Source: Syntrophales bacterium
Lineage (GTDB): Bacteria > Desulfobacterota > Syntrophia > Syntrophales > UBA5619
DNA: 49,252 nt
Direction: 5' to 3'
NCBI GenBank assembly: GCA_030654195.1
Contig: JAURXV010000080.1
Span: 1-49,252, forward strand
In this document: positions 23,503-32,346 of the stretch, in pieces
Layout: each line of letters begins with the position of its first letter
How positions within the stretch are numbered: position 1 is the first letter of the stretch
The notes under the pieces: model-generated
What the model was told of the DNA's origin: nothing
Databases searched by the model: none
The model's input: only the letters and a program-made list of their open reading frames with translations
Translations under genes and position numbers: made by a program

Positions 23503-24210
23503 TCACTTCTTGGCGCCCAGGATCCTTTCCATCCGCGGGATGTCCGCCCCAAAAACAACCTGTCCGTCGATCAGGAAGAGGGGCGTTCCCGTGACCCCGA
23601 CGCGGTCGCCGATCTCCCGGTGGGTTTTCAGGAGATCCTCCACGGCGTCGCTCTTGCAGGGCGTGAATTTCATATCGTCCAACTTTCCGGCCATCGCCTC
23701 TTCATAAGCTTTACTGCGGTCTTCGGCGCAGAAGATCTGACGGACCTTTGCCGTGGCGTTCGGGTGGATCGCCAACGGGAAGAAGAAGACATGCCGGGTC
23801 ACATCGTTTCTCCCCGAGAGGAAGGCGGATGCCCTTCGGCAGTACGTGCAGTCCGGATCCGTGATCTCGATGACCTGATGGGGGCCGGCGCCGATCCGGA
23901 GGGCCTTCTCGAGTGGGACCCCTTTCAAGCCCCGTTCCATGATCTCCAGGACGCGCTCTTCCGTCAGGTTCCTTCCCTCCCGCGTGATCATCGGTCCGTA
24001 GATGAGGTATTCGGGGCCCGCGGCGTAGTAGAGGACCCGATTTCCGGAGACCACCTCGTAGAGACCGTTTATGCCGGTGGGACGGATGCTGTCCGCACGG
24101 AGGTTGGGGAAACTCTTCCGGAAGGACTCTTCCGGCGTCGCCGCCTGGACGGGAGCGCTGACGATGATCAGCAGCACACAGAGGATGAAGGATTTATTAT
24201 AAATATTCAT
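23503..24210 (-). CDS. DsbC/DsbG-like periplasmic disulfide isomerase
   Basis: 235 residues with signal peptide (MNIYNKSFILCVLLIIVSAP, cut near residue 23), a small N-terminal dimerisation-like domain, and a thioredoxin domain with the CTYC active site at 121-124. A cis-Pro loop (VTGTPLFLIDGQVVFG) comes near the end. This is the layout of DsbC, which reshuffles wrong disulfides in the periplasm. The start at 24210 is preceded by AAGAGGTAA; a longer frame to 24252 would hide the signal peptide. The VKOR-Trx fusion nearby could be its oxidising partner. Confidence 0.87.
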   Translation of the reverse strand: MNIYNKSFILCVLLIIVSAPVQAATPEESFRKSFPNLRADSIRPTGINGLYEVVSGNRVLYYAAGPEYLIYGPMITREGRNLTEERVLEIMERGLKGVPLEKALRIGAGPHQVIEITDPDCTYCRRASAFLSGRNDVTRHVFFFPLAIHPNATAKVRQIFCAEDRSKAYEEAMAGKLDDMKFTPCKSDAVEDLLKTHREIGDRVGVTGTPLFLIDGQVVFGADIPRMERILGAKK

Positions 24211-24579
24211 GGTCTGTTTACCTCTTTTTCCAGTTAACATGGTGAACCACAATTACGATGGATCTCCGGCACGGTCCCGGAAAGAGAGCGCCGGGAGAGT
24301 GAAGGTCTGATTCTGGTTAATCATGTGCATAGACCGGCACAAAATACAACGAAAAATTGGGTCAGCAGAAGATCTCTCCGAAGGCGTTGCTCTCCGTTTT
24401 CGTCGCTTCCGGTCCATTTTGCCGTTTGCGTTTTGACATCCCGCACAAAATGTGCGATGGAACCGGATCGATGTTTCAGCTTCATGTTTTCCGCCTGCCG
24501 ACGATTGCAGGGCGGAGGATGCTGGATCAGGAACCGCCATTGGCGATGTTGCCCGCAAAGGTTTGAAAGGGGGACGAAG
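24211..24579. promoter_or_regulatory. Divergent spacer with a CGCACA-AAA-TGTGCG palindrome
   Basis: No gene supported. A perfect palindrome CGCACA-N3-TGTGCG (24442-24456) lies just after a TTGACA (24433-24438) that could be a -35 box for the STAS/anti-sigma pair. No convincing -10 box at the right distance was found. Confidence 0.35.
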
Positions 24580-24912
24580 ATGGAGATCACGGTGAGAAAA
24601 GAGAGCAGCGCCGCGGTGGTGTCGGTAAAAGGCCGGATCGATGCCGTTACGGCGATGGAGTTCGAGAAAGGTTTGGCCGCGTTGATGGCCGGTGGGGATT
24701 ACACGCTGGTTCTTAATTTCAGCGGCCTCGATTATATCAGCAGCGCCGGGTTGCGGAGCATCCTGGCCACGGCAAAACAACTGAAGGCGAAGGATGGCAA
24801 AATGCTCTTTGCCGCCCTTCAGGGTCCGGTGAAGGATGTCTTTAAAATCTCCGGCTTCGGTTCGATCTTCAAGATTTTCGAGACGGAGGAGGAAGCCCTC
24901 CGGCAGATCTGA
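24580..24912 (+). CDS. STAS-domain anti-sigma factor antagonist
   Basis: 110 residues, a single STAS domain of the SpoIIAA/RsbV type. The conserved LNFSGLDYISSAGLRSILAT contains the Ser that is phosphorylated by a partner kinase in family members. It would bind and neutralise the kinase encoded next door when unphosphorylated. The start at 24580 has AAAGGGGGAC upstream. Its stop is directly followed by the start of the kinase gene, so the two are one transcript. Confidence 0.88.
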   Translation: MEITVRKESSAAVVSVKGRIDAVTAMEFEKGLAALMAGGDYTLVLNFSGLDYISSAGLRSILATAKQLKAKDGKMLFAALQGPVKDVFKISGFGSIFKIFETEEEALRQI

Positions 24913-25341
24913 ATGGCACAGATTCCAACACATATCCGGGTTCCCGCAAGGATGGATTCTCTGCACCCGTTGCTTGTATTTGTAAGGTCCTGCGCAATGC
25001 AACAGGGACTTGGACAGGAGCGGCTCCAAGAGATCGAACTGGCCATGGAGGAGCTCCTCGTGAACATCTTCAACTACGCCTATCCCGATCGCCTGGGCGA
25101 GGTGGAGGTTGCGTGCCGGCTTGCCGATGACGGGAGATTGCTGGTTGAGGTTGCCGACCAGGGGGTTCCCTACAATATCCTCTCCCGGGAGGATCCCGAT
25201 CTGAAGGCCGGCATTGAGGAGCGGAACATCGGAGGCATGGGGGTGTTTTTCGTGAAGCAGTTTATCCGCGACATCCGTTACCAGCGGGAAGGCGGGCGGA
25301 ACATCCTCACGCTGACTATCGATTCTGCGCCCCGGCCTTGA
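24913..25341 (+). CDS. Anti-sigma regulatory factor (RsbW/SpoIIAB-like serine kinase)
   Basis: 142 residues with a GHKL ATPase fold: EIELAMEELLVNIFNYAYP is the N-box, VEVADQGVPYN is the G1-box, and NIGGMGVFFVKQFIRDIRY is the G2 region. Members bind a sigma factor and phosphorylate their STAS antagonist. The gene begins on the base after the STAS stop codon. No sigma factor or PP2C phosphatase gene is nearby, so the target of this switch is encoded elsewhere; the pair might instead control a different process. Confidence 0.88.
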   Translation: MAQIPTHIRVPARMDSLHPLLVFVRSCAMQQGLGQERLQEIELAMEELLVNIFNYAYPDRLGEVEVACRLADDGRLLVEVADQGVPYNILSREDPDLKAGIEERNIGGMGVFFVKQFIRDIRYQREGGRNILTLTIDSAPRP

Positions 25342-25346
25342 GGCGG

Positions 25347-26315
25347 TTACAGTCGTCTGTCGAGGATGTAGTCCGTGATGGTCAGCAGCGCGGTTTTGGC
25401 ATCCGAGTCGTCAAAGGGTGAGAGAAACCCCCGCGCCTCGTCGATGCAGTTTCTGGCCTTCCTCAGGGCATAGGGGATCCCGTCGTAACGATGCATCACG
25501 TCCATGATCCCGGCGGTCGCCTCCCCATCCTTTTTCTCGATCCCCGTCCGGATGAAGGTCCTCTCTTCCGGTGTGCACTTCTTGATGGTCCGGATGAGCG
25601 GGAGCGTCAGCTTCCCCTCTCGGAGATCCTGACCGATCGCCTTGCCGAATTCTTCCTCCCTGGCGACGTAGTCGAGGGTGTCGTCCGTGATCTGGAAGGC
25701 GGTTCCGAGCCTCATGCCGAAGCGGGTCAGCGCCTCGATCTGCCCGTCCGTCGCGTTTCCGAGGATGCCGCCGATGGCACAGGCCGCGGAAATCAGGATC
25801 GAGGTCTTTTTCTCCACGATCGACAAATATTCCTTTTCCGTGATGTTGACGTCGCCCGCCTTCATCAACTGAAAGACCTCGCCCTCCGACATCGTGTTCG
25901 TCGTGGTGGAGATAAGCTTGAGGATGGCCATGCTCCCGTCGTCGATCATCAGCTTGAAGGATTTGGAGTAGAGGAAATCCCCGACGAGGACACTTGCGGC
26001 ATTGCCCCAGACGCGGTTTGCGGAAACCCTCCCCCGCCGGGTCTCCGCATGGTCGATTACGTCGTCGTGGAACAGGGTGGCGGTATGGATGAACTCGATG
26101 ACTGCCGACAGGGGGTAACGGCGCTCCCCCCGGTAACCGCAGAGTTCGGCGGTGGCCAGAAGCAGGAGCGGCCGGAAACGCTTGCCGCCGCTGCCGATCA
26201 GGTGGTGAATGATCTCCGGGATGAGCCGAACCTCCGAACGGAGGTATATCTCCATGTGTTCTTCGACCTTTTTCAGATCGTTCCCGAAGTAGTGAAATAC
26301 CTCCTGTATCTGCAT
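25347..26315 (-). CDS. Polyprenyl diphosphate synthase (IspB-like)
   Basis: Builds long isoprenoid chains from allylic diphosphates and IPP for quinone or carrier-lipid synthesis. 322 residues. First Asp-rich motif DDVID at 84-88 (within ATLFHDDVIDHAETRRG), second DDTLD at 211-215. GGKRFRPLL near residue 44 binds the IPP substrate. The small residues before the first motif suggest a long product, fitting menaquinone side chains, but chain length cannot be fixed by eye. Convergent with the anti-sigma gene, with five bases between their stops. Confidence 0.9.
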   Translation of the reverse strand: MQIQEVFHYFGNDLKKVEEHMEIYLRSEVRLIPEIIHHLIGSGGKRFRPLLLLATAELCGYRGERRYPLSAVIEFIHTATLFHDDVIDHAETRRGRVSANRVWGNAASVLVGDFLYSKSFKLMIDDGSMAILKLISTTTNTMSEGEVFQLMKAGDVNITEKEYLSIVEKKTSILISAACAIGGILGNATDGQIEALTRFGMRLGTAFQITDDTLDYVAREEEFGKAIGQDLREGKLTLPLIRTIKKCTPEERTFIRTGIEKKDGEATAGIMDVMHRYDGIPYALRKARNCIDEARGFLSPFDDSDAKTALLTITDYILDRRL

Positions 26316-26504
26316 GACCTTACCCCTCGGTTGCGGAAATCCCGCCTAAAGAGAGGCGCGATTTCGACTACCCCGTGCAGGCACATATAACGGATGCCCC
26401 GTGAAATGTCAAACAGCCGATCGGTATGCGACCTTTACGACGACGGGCGTTTTTTTTCGACATGGTCCGCACCCGGCCTGGAATGGTCCCGGCAAATATT
26501 TGAC

Positions 26505-26623
26505 GACTTCGTAAAAAGTCCGGATGCTGCGTTGCGCTTCATCCTTCGTCATTGCGGCGTACGCCGGAGTACGCCTCATTCCTCAGGATTCGCGCGCCTT
26601 GCCTGCGGCCTTTTTACGAAGCC
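26505..26623. repeat. MITE-like element B with CTTCGTAAAAAG ends
   Basis: Outer ends GACTTCGTAAAAAGTCC (26505-26521) and GGCCTTTTTACGAAGCC (26607-26623) are inverted copies. The interior has the GGCGTACGCCGGAGTACGCC hairpin and CATCCTTCGTCATTG. Read on the opposite strand, the internal blocks (GCAAGGC, ATCCTGAG, TGAGGCGTAC, GAAGGATGA, AACGCAGCA) run in the same order as in element A at 22079-22194. Confidence 0.7.
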
Positions 26624-26761
26624 TTCCCATTATCATGACTTTTAAGGTTTTTTTTACGGGGTCGTCATATTTACATTTGACGAAGATGTCGATCCGTATT
26701 ATGAAAGGCGCGAAACGATCCGAACCCCGGCCTTCTCCGCGCGGCATCAAGGTTATGTTTG

Positions 26762-26785
26762 ACGGCTACGTAAAAAGTCCGGAGG
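26762..26785. repeat. Solo end of the CTTCGTAAAAAG repeat
   Basis: GGCTACGTAAAAAGTCCGGA matches one end of element B but no partner end follows; probably a remnant of a third copy. Confidence 0.5.
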
Positions 26786-26952
26786 CCGCGGGGATGCATC
26801 CCGTCTGGCCCCGGCACCGCTTACTACAGCGGAACTGGCCGCAGGCGAAGACCGCGCCGCCCGTCATCGACTCTCTGGAGCGCCTGCTCGACATCGAACG
26901 GCTGGTTCCGGGAGAAGAAAAATGACGGCAATGGTGATCATCTGTAGAAAAT

Positions 26953-27942
26953 TCACGGATGGCTTTGACTGCCGCCTTGACCGTCTGCCGTGAAGGTTTC
27001 CCCCGGTTTCAGACCGGTCTCTGCCGCGAAAGCGACAGCATCCTGTTTGCCGGTCTCCGTCCGGACCTTCCCGATGCGGAGCGCGCCGCCGCGGGCGGCG
27101 ACGGTGAAGCCGCCCTCATCCGTTGCCAGGACCTCCCCCGGTCGGGCGTCCGGGCGGCCGGTCTCCACCAGCCGGGTCTCGAAGAAACGGACCTTTTTCC
27201 CCCGATAAAAGGAGTAGGCCCCCGGCTGGGGATCGCAGCCCCGGATGAGGTTGTGGACCTCCGTTGCGGGTTTTTCCCAGTCGATCCGGGCGACTTGGTC
27301 GTTGCAGAGCGGTTCGTAGGTGGCCACTCCTTCGTCCTGGACCATTCGGGGCGCCCGCCCCTCCCTGATGAGTTCGACGGACTCCACGATCGCCTCGACG
27401 CCGAGCGGAAACAGGCGGTTGAAGTAGAGGGCGCCGGTCGTATCCTCCGGCCCGATCGGGATCCGCTTCTGGAGGAGAACCGGTCCCGTGTCGATCCCCG
27501 CGTCCGCCCAGAAGATCGAAAGCCCGGTCTCCCGGTCGCCCATGATCACCGCCCAGTTGATTGCGCTCCCGCCGCGGTGGCGGGGAAGAATCGAAGGATG
27601 ATAGCAGATAGCCCCCTGCGTCGGGATCCCTAAAAAAGAGGGCGGTATGATGTCGGTGACGAAGGCCATGATCAGCAGATCGGGGATTATGCTCCGGAAC
27701 GCCTCGAGCGTCTCCGGTGTCCTGTAGCTTTCCGGCTGAAAGGCCGAGATCCCGCGGCCGTCGGCGGCCGTCTTCAGCGGGTCGGGTTTTCCGCCTGCCT
27801 TCCGCTGGGGGAGCCAGGCGGCGATGATCACTTCCCCCCGATCCGACAATGTTTCCAGAACCTTGGCGCCGAAGGCGGCCTGTCCCATGATGGCGATGCG
27901 CAGGCTTTCCTGCCGAGTCCGGATGGCTCTCCCTTTGCCCAT
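26953..27942 (-). CDS. Stand-alone 10-formyl-THF hydrolase-like formyltransferase
   Basis: About 329 residues of the methionyl-tRNA formyltransferase fold. It resembles the N-terminal hydrolase domain of 10-formyltetrahydrofolate dehydrogenase more than Fmt. It has HPSILPRHRGGSAINWAVI with the catalytic His, SIFWADAGIDTGPVLLQK with the catalytic Asp, then EGVATYEPLC and the WEKPATEVHNLIRGCDPQPGA blocks of the C-terminal OB domain. No aldehyde-dehydrogenase part follows. Possible reactions are release of formate from 10-formyl-THF or formyl transfer to an unknown acceptor. The ATG at 27942 has GGAGG nine bases upstream. It diverges from fhs, the enzyme that makes 10-formyl-THF. Confidence 0.75.
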   Translation of the reverse strand: MGKGRAIRTRQESLRIAIMGQAAFGAKVLETLSDRGEVIIAAWLPQRKAGGKPDPLKTAADGRGISAFQPESYRTPETLEAFRSIIPDLLIMAFVTDIIPPSFLGIPTQGAICYHPSILPRHRGGSAINWAVIMGDRETGLSIFWADAGIDTGPVLLQKRIPIGPEDTTGALYFNRLFPLGVEAIVESVELIREGRAPRMVQDEGVATYEPLCNDQVARIDWEKPATEVHNLIRGCDPQPGAYSFYRGKKVRFFETRLVETGRPDARPGEVLATDEGGFTVAARGGALRIGKVRTETGKQDAVAFAAETGLKPGETFTADGQGGSQSHP

Positions 27943-28523
27943 GCTTTTCATCCTCCTTCGTGTCCGTTTAATGGATTTCCCCCCGTTCTGCAACCATTTG
28001 TTGGCGAAAAAAAAGCTGGACGCTTCTTCTATCTGAAAACGGGGTCCGTTGTCGAGGATGATCATCCATAGGAGACGGGAACCCGTAAGTAGAGTCTCAT
28101 GGATTACAAAATAGCTACAAAATAGTTCTTGACAGGAATTTACCTTGTTGATATGAACTCACGTTCGTTAGACTTTTTAAAAACCCCAATAGATTCGGTT
28201 ATTTTGATAAGTATGCAAAATGATGGTCATAGAGACTCGATTGTTCTCCATCCCCGCGGCAACCGTCTGATGCAAGCAGACAGGGAAGCAACGGATACCG
28301 ATCGCGTTGCTCCCGGCGCCGCTACGCGTTTCACCATTTTCCCGGTTTCTGAATCGACCCTGGTTCATAACTTATATTCGATGGTTGCCCCTGACGGGCT
28401 TTTGGGGCTGGAGGTATCGGTCCGCAGGATCTCTTTGGCGTCGCCCTTGTCCTGCCGGGCCACCTGCGGAAAAGGTCATTGAAGGTGCCGAAAACGGATC
28501 ATTTAACGGAGGAGGGGTAAATC
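27943..28523 (+). promoter_or_regulatory. Long leader region of fhs with hairpins
   Basis: No gene is credible; a 117-codon open frame lacks coding character. From the promoter at 28129 to the fhs start is about 360 bases. Three stems are visible: GTCTG/CAGAC (28265-28281), GGGAAGCAAC/GTTGCTCCC (28283-28314, one bulged A) and CCGCAGG/CCTGCGG (28422-28469). I tried to match THF, cobalamin, SAM and c-di-GMP riboswitch consensus features and found no fit. fhs itself has an excellent GGAGGAGGGG site. Confidence 0.4.
28129..28157 (+). promoter_or_regulatory. Sigma-70-type promoter upstream of fhs
   Basis: TTGACA (28129-28134), a 17-base spacer and TATGAA (28152-28157). The -35 box is a perfect match and the -10 box shares four of six bases. 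Surrounding sequence is A+T-rich compared with both flanking genes. Confidence 0.55.
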
Positions 28524-30296
28524 ATGAGTAAAGTCACCGATTTAGATCCAAGGAAGTATGCAGATTGGCAGATTGCCGAAGAAGCAGAGAAAAATATGCC
28601 TACCCCCGACGAATGGCGGGAGAAACTGGGCCTTCAGAAGGATGAAATCATCCCGATGGGGAAGCTATGCAAACTCGATTTCATGAAAATTATTGAGCGC
28701 TTAAAGAATAGGCCCGACGGAAAGTATATTGAGGTCACGGCCATTACTCCCACCCCCCTTGGAGAAGGCAAAACAACTACGGTCATGGGTTTGTTAGAGG
28801 GGCTTGGCAAAAGGGGTCAGAATGTCGGCGGTTGTATCCGCCAGCCTTCGGGTGGTCCTACAATGAACGTCAAGGGTACGGCTGCCGGGGGCGGCATTTC
28901 GCTCCTCATCCCCATGACCGAATTTTCCCTCGGTCTTACCGGGGATATCAACGACATTACCAATGCCCATAACCTGGCCATGGTCGCTCTGAATGCCCGG
29001 ATGCAACATGAACGAAACTATGACGATGCTGAACTTGCCAAGAGGAAGCTGAAGCGATTGGACATTGATCCTGCCAATATCGAGATGGGCTGGGTCATGG
29101 ATTTTTGCGCCCAGGGTTTGCGGAATATTATCATGGGTCTTGGGGGCAAGATGGATGGTTTTCTCATGCAATCCAAATTTGGCATTACCGTAAGTTCGGA
29201 GCTCATGGCTATCCTTTCCATTGTCCGTGACCTGAAAGACCTCCGGGAGAGGTTGGGAAAGATCGTCGTTGCCTATGATAAGAAAGGCAAACCCGTCACC
29301 ACCTCAGACCTCGAAGTGGCTGGTGCAATGTGCGCTTGGATGCGGAATGCCATCAATCCTACCTTGATGTCTACGACGGAATACCAGCCCTGTATGGTGC
29401 ATGCCGGTCCCTTTGCCAACATTGCCGTGGGCCAGTCCTCCATTATTTCGGACCGCATTGGTTTGAAGATGTTTGATTACAATGTGACAGAGAGCGGTTT
29501 TGCTGCCGATATCGGGTTCGAGAAGTTCTGGAATGTGAAATGCCGGGTCAGTGGTCTTACTCCCAATGTTTCAGTCTTGACTTCTACGATCAGGGCCTTA
29601 AAGATGCATGGCGGTGGACCTGCCGTCGTGGCAGGACGTCCCCTACCCGATGAATACACAAAGGAGAATCTGGCGCTTCTGGAAAAAGGGATCGTCAATA
29701 TGACGCATCTCATCGGGGTAATAAAGAAGTCGGGAATCAATCCGGTCGTCTGCATCAATGCCTTCCATACGGATACCAAGGATGAAATTGCCATGGTTCG
29801 CAAGTATGCAGAGAAAGCAGGGGCTCGCTGCGCCCTTTCAGAGCACTGGCTTAAAGGCGGAGATGGCGCCCTCGAACTTGCTGATGTCGTCATGGACGCT
29901 TGCAAAGATAAAGTTGATTTTAAGTTTCTCTACCCGCTGGAGACGCCTTTGAGACAACGGGTCGAAATAATTGCCAAAGAGGTATACGGCGCCGATGGCG
30001 TTTCCTGGACCCCGGAGGCCGAAGCAAAAGCTAAACGGTTTGAGGCTGATCCTGCATTAAAGGATTTCAACACCATGATGGTCAAGACTCACCTGAGCCT
30101 TACACATGATCCAACAAAGAAGGGGGTGCCCAAAGGTTGGATACTGCCGGTTCGCGACGTCTTGATCTTTGCCGGTGCAAAGTTCCTCTGTCCGATGACG
30201 GGAGCCATCAGCCTGATGCCCGGGACCAGTTCTGATCCTGCCTACAGAAGGGTGGATGTGGATGTAGAGACGGGAAAGGTCAAGGGGTTGTTTTAA
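28524..30296 (+). CDS. fhs: Formate-tetrahydrofolate ligase
   Basis: Joins formate to tetrahydrofolate at the cost of ATP, giving 10-formyl-THF; run backwards it makes ATP. This is the first step of the methyl branch of the Wood-Ljungdahl pathway. 590 residues, about 30 longer than the Moorella enzyme. The ATP loop [16 protein letters not shown] is near residue 75, followed by [19 protein letters not shown] and [14 protein letters not shown], both family signatures. Codon use is less GC-rich than the acs genes downstream. It is followed at once by a strong terminator, so it may be transcribed mostly alone. Confidence 0.95.
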   Translation: MSKVTDLDPRKYADWQIAEEAEKNMPTPDEWREKLGLQKDEIIPMGKLCKLDFMKIIERLKNRPDGKYIEVTAITPTPLGEGKTTTVMGLLEGLGKRGQNVGGCIRQPSGGPTMNVKGTAAGGGISLLIPMTEFSLGLTGDINDITNAHNLAMVALNARMQHERNYDDAELAKRKLKRLDIDPANIEMGWVMDFCAQGLRNIIMGLGGKMDGFLMQSKFGITVSSELMAILSIVRDLKDLRERLGKIVVAYDKKGKPVTTSDLEVAGAMCAWMRNAINPTLMSTTEYQPCMVHAGPFANIAVGQSSIISDRIGLKMFDYNVTESGFAADIGFEKFWNVKCRVSGLTPNVSVLTSTIRALKMHGGGPAVVAGRPLPDEYTKENLALLEKGIVNMTHLIGVIKKSGINPVVCINAFHTDTKDEIAMVRKYAEKAGARCALSEHWLKGGDGALELADVVMDACKDKVDFKFLYPLETPLRQRVEIIAKEVYGADGVSWTPEAEAKAKRFEADPALKDFNTMMVKTHLSLTHDPTKKGVPKGWILPVRDVLIFAGAKFLCPMTGAISLMPGTSSDPAYRRVDVDVETGKVKGLF

Positions 30297-30306
30297 CCTG
30301 CTTCAA

Positions 30307-30339
30307 GGGGCACGAAATATCGTGCCCCGCTTTTTTTTT
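30307..30339 (+). terminator. Rho-independent terminator after fhs
   Basis: A 9-bp stem (GGGGCACGA/TCGTGCCCC, 30307-30315 with 30320-30328), a 4-base loop, then a run of nine T. It is the clearest terminator of the window. It lies only 18 bases before the acsV start, leaving no room for a separate promoter in the gap. Confidence 0.88.
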
Positions 30340-30356
30340 CGGAACGGTTTTGGCTG

Positions 30357-32342
30357 ATGGGGAAACACAAGGTCACGTTTCATCCGAGTGACAGACACAT
30401 TTTTGTTGATGAAGGGGAGAATCTCCTCCAGGCGGCGATGGAGGCCGGCATTCACATCAACGCCTCTTGCGGCGGCAATGCGACCTGCGGGAAATGCAAG
30501 GTTAAGATCGTCGGCGGCGCGGTTGCGTCGCCGATACACGCTGAGCTTTCAGAGGCGGAGTATACCGACGGCTACCGCCTCGCCTGTCTCTCGACCGTCA
30601 CCGGCGACGTCGATGTCGATATCCCGCTGGAATCGCAGGTTGATAAATCCGTGCTGGCGCTGAAAGGCGATCGGCTCGCCGCCCCTTATCTCCTTTCGCC
30701 GAAGGATATTTTTCAACTGGTTCAGGGGTGGGATGTCGATCCCACCGTATTCAAGCGCTATGTGGAGCTGGATCCGCCTACCCTGAACGATAACGTGAGC
30801 GACCTGACCCGCCTGACCCATGCCATACACCGGCAACACGGCATCAATGGAATCTCCAGTGATTTCCGGCTGATCATGAAATTGAGCCGGCTCCTCAGGG
30901 AGGCCGATTGGAAGGTTACCGTAACGCTGGTGCAGACCCGAAAGGGATATAAACTGATCAACGCCGAAGCGGGCGACAACCGACAACAAAACTATTCGAT
31001 CGTTCTGGATATCGGCACCACGACCATTTTCGGCCAGATTCTGAATCTGAACGAATGCAAGGTCGCCGCCTGCTCCAACGGCGCTTGTGACGGCGCGACC
31101 GTCTTCGCGCTGGCCGAGGCCTCCGATTACAATCCCCAGATCAGTTACGGGGAAGACGTCATCACCCGGATTGTCTATTCCCAGAAGCCGGGCGGTCTGA
31201 AAAAGATGCAGGAGACGGTGGTCTCCTCGATCAACGGCATTATCGACGAGCTGCTGAAAATGAGCCGGGTCGACCGATCCCTGATCTCCCATTTAGTCGT
31301 GGCGGGCAACACCACCATGACCCAGTTGCTGTTGGGGATCGATCCCAAATATATTCGCGAGGCGCCCTACGTTCCCACCGCAAACCTGATACCGCCGGTG
31401 CGGGCCGTCCATATGGGGATCAACGTCGGCGACCATGTCCACGTTTACCTCTTCCCGTTGGTGGCCAGTTACGTGGGCGGCGATATTGTGGCAGGCATTC
31501 TGGGTTCCGGGATTTTCCAGCGCGAGGCGCTGACCCTCTACATGGATATCGGCACCAACGGGGAGATTGTGATCGGGAACAAGGATTGGCTGGCCAGCGT
31601 CTCCTGTTCCGCCGGTCCGGCGTTCGAGGGGGCGGGCATCAAATTCGGCATGCGGGCGACGCGCGGCGCCATCGAAGAGGTCAGCATCAACCCCCGTACC
31701 TGCGAACCGATGATTCTGACCATCGGCCGGCTCAAGCCGATCGGGATCTGCGGATCGGGATTGATCGACGCGGTGGCGGAGCTTCTGGAGGCGGGCGTCA
31801 TCGATCAGAAGGGAAAGTTCCATCAGAATCTTCCGACGAAACGGGTCAGAAAAGGAGAGGATGGTTATGAATATGTCCTTGCCTATAAAAATGAAACGCG
31901 CATCCAGGATGACATTGTCCTCACCGAGATCGACATTGAAAATCTGATCCGGACCAAAGGGTCCATCTATGCAGGCTGCAAGGTGCTGTTGAAGAGCGTC
32001 GGCCTTGGTTTCAAGGACCTGGATCAGATTATCATCGCCGGCGGATTCGGCCGTCATCTGGATCTGGAAAAGGCCATTTTCATCGGGCTGCTGCCGGAAA
32101 TCGACGCGCGAAAATTCATCTTTGTCGGAAACGGCTCCCTGCTGGGCGCCAGACTGCTCTCCTTCTCCAGGGAACTCCTGAAAGAGACGGAAAGGATAGC
32201 CCTGATGATGACCAATCTGGAATTAAGCAACCATGCCGGCTTCATGGATGAATTCATGGCCGCCATGTTTCTGCCGCACACGGACGCCTCCGCCTTCCCC
32301 GGGGTGCAGGAACGACTGCGCGCCAGAAGGGAGGCGGCTTGA
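30357..32342 (+). CDS. acsV: Corrinoid protein reductive activator (RACo/AcsV, ASKHA ATPase)
   Basis: Uses ATP hydrolysis to push an electron uphill onto the inactive Co(II) form of the corrinoid Fe-S protein. 661 residues. An N-terminal [2Fe-2S] ferredoxin domain with C38, C44, C47 and C77; a linker/middle domain; then a C-terminal ASKHA-type ATPase domain (DUF4445) with LDIGTTTIFGQI, YMDIGTNGEIV and IIAGGFGRHLDLEKAI. The start at 30357 is chosen because the ferredoxin domain begins directly; the ribosome-binding site (GGAACGG) is weak. It sits just behind a terminator. The next gene begins four bases after its stop. Confidence 0.92.
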   Translation: MGKHKVTFHPSDRHIFVDEGENLLQAAMEAGIHINASCGGNATCGKCKVKIVGGAVASPIHAELSEAEYTDGYRLACLSTVTGDVDVDIPLESQVDKSVLALKGDRLAAPYLLSPKDIFQLVQGWDVDPTVFKRYVELDPPTLNDNVSDLTRLTHAIHRQHGINGISSDFRLIMKLSRLLREADWKVTVTLVQTRKGYKLINAEAGDNRQQNYSIVLDIGTTTIFGQILNLNECKVAACSNGACDGATVFALAEASDYNPQISYGEDVITRIVYSQKPGGLKKMQETVVSSINGIIDELLKMSRVDRSLISHLVVAGNTTMTQLLLGIDPKYIREAPYVPTANLIPPVRAVHMGINVGDHVHVYLFPLVASYVGGDIVAGILGSGIFQREALTLYMDIGTNGEIVIGNKDWLASVSCSAGPAFEGAGIKFGMRATRGAIEEVSINPRTCEPMILTIGRLKPIGICGSGLIDAVAELLEAGVIDQKGKFHQNLPTKRVRKGEDGYEYVLAYKNETRIQDDIVLTEIDIENLIRTKGSIYAGCKVLLKSVGLGFKDLDQIIIAGGFGRHLDLEKAIFIGLLPEIDARKFIFVGNGSLLGARLLSFSRELLKETERIALMMTNLELSNHAGFMDEFMAAMFLPHTDASAFPGVQERLRARREAA

Positions 32343-32346
32343 GACC

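Larger units (their letters stand above)
26316..26952. other. Repeat-rich spacer without a convincing gene
   Basis: Contains the MITE-like element B (26505-26623) and a solo end (26762-26785). The open frame ending at about 26925 consists largely of translated repeat. Only its last 40 or so residues, starting at the repeat end, look protein-like, and may be the tail of a lost gene. I cannot support a functional gene here. Confidence 0.5.

Noticed and set aside
26524-26925. 133-codon open frame after the prenyl synthase gene
   Set aside because: Most of it is translated repeat element; only the last 40 codons look protein-like and no function can be given.
28129-28482. 117-codon open frame upstream of fhs
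   Set aside because: It begins inside the promoter, has no ribosome-binding site and crosses the leader hairpins.
28129-28523. THF, cobalamin, SAM or c-di-GMP riboswitch ahead of fhs
   Set aside because: Looked for the conserved core elements of each and did not find them; only generic hairpins are present.
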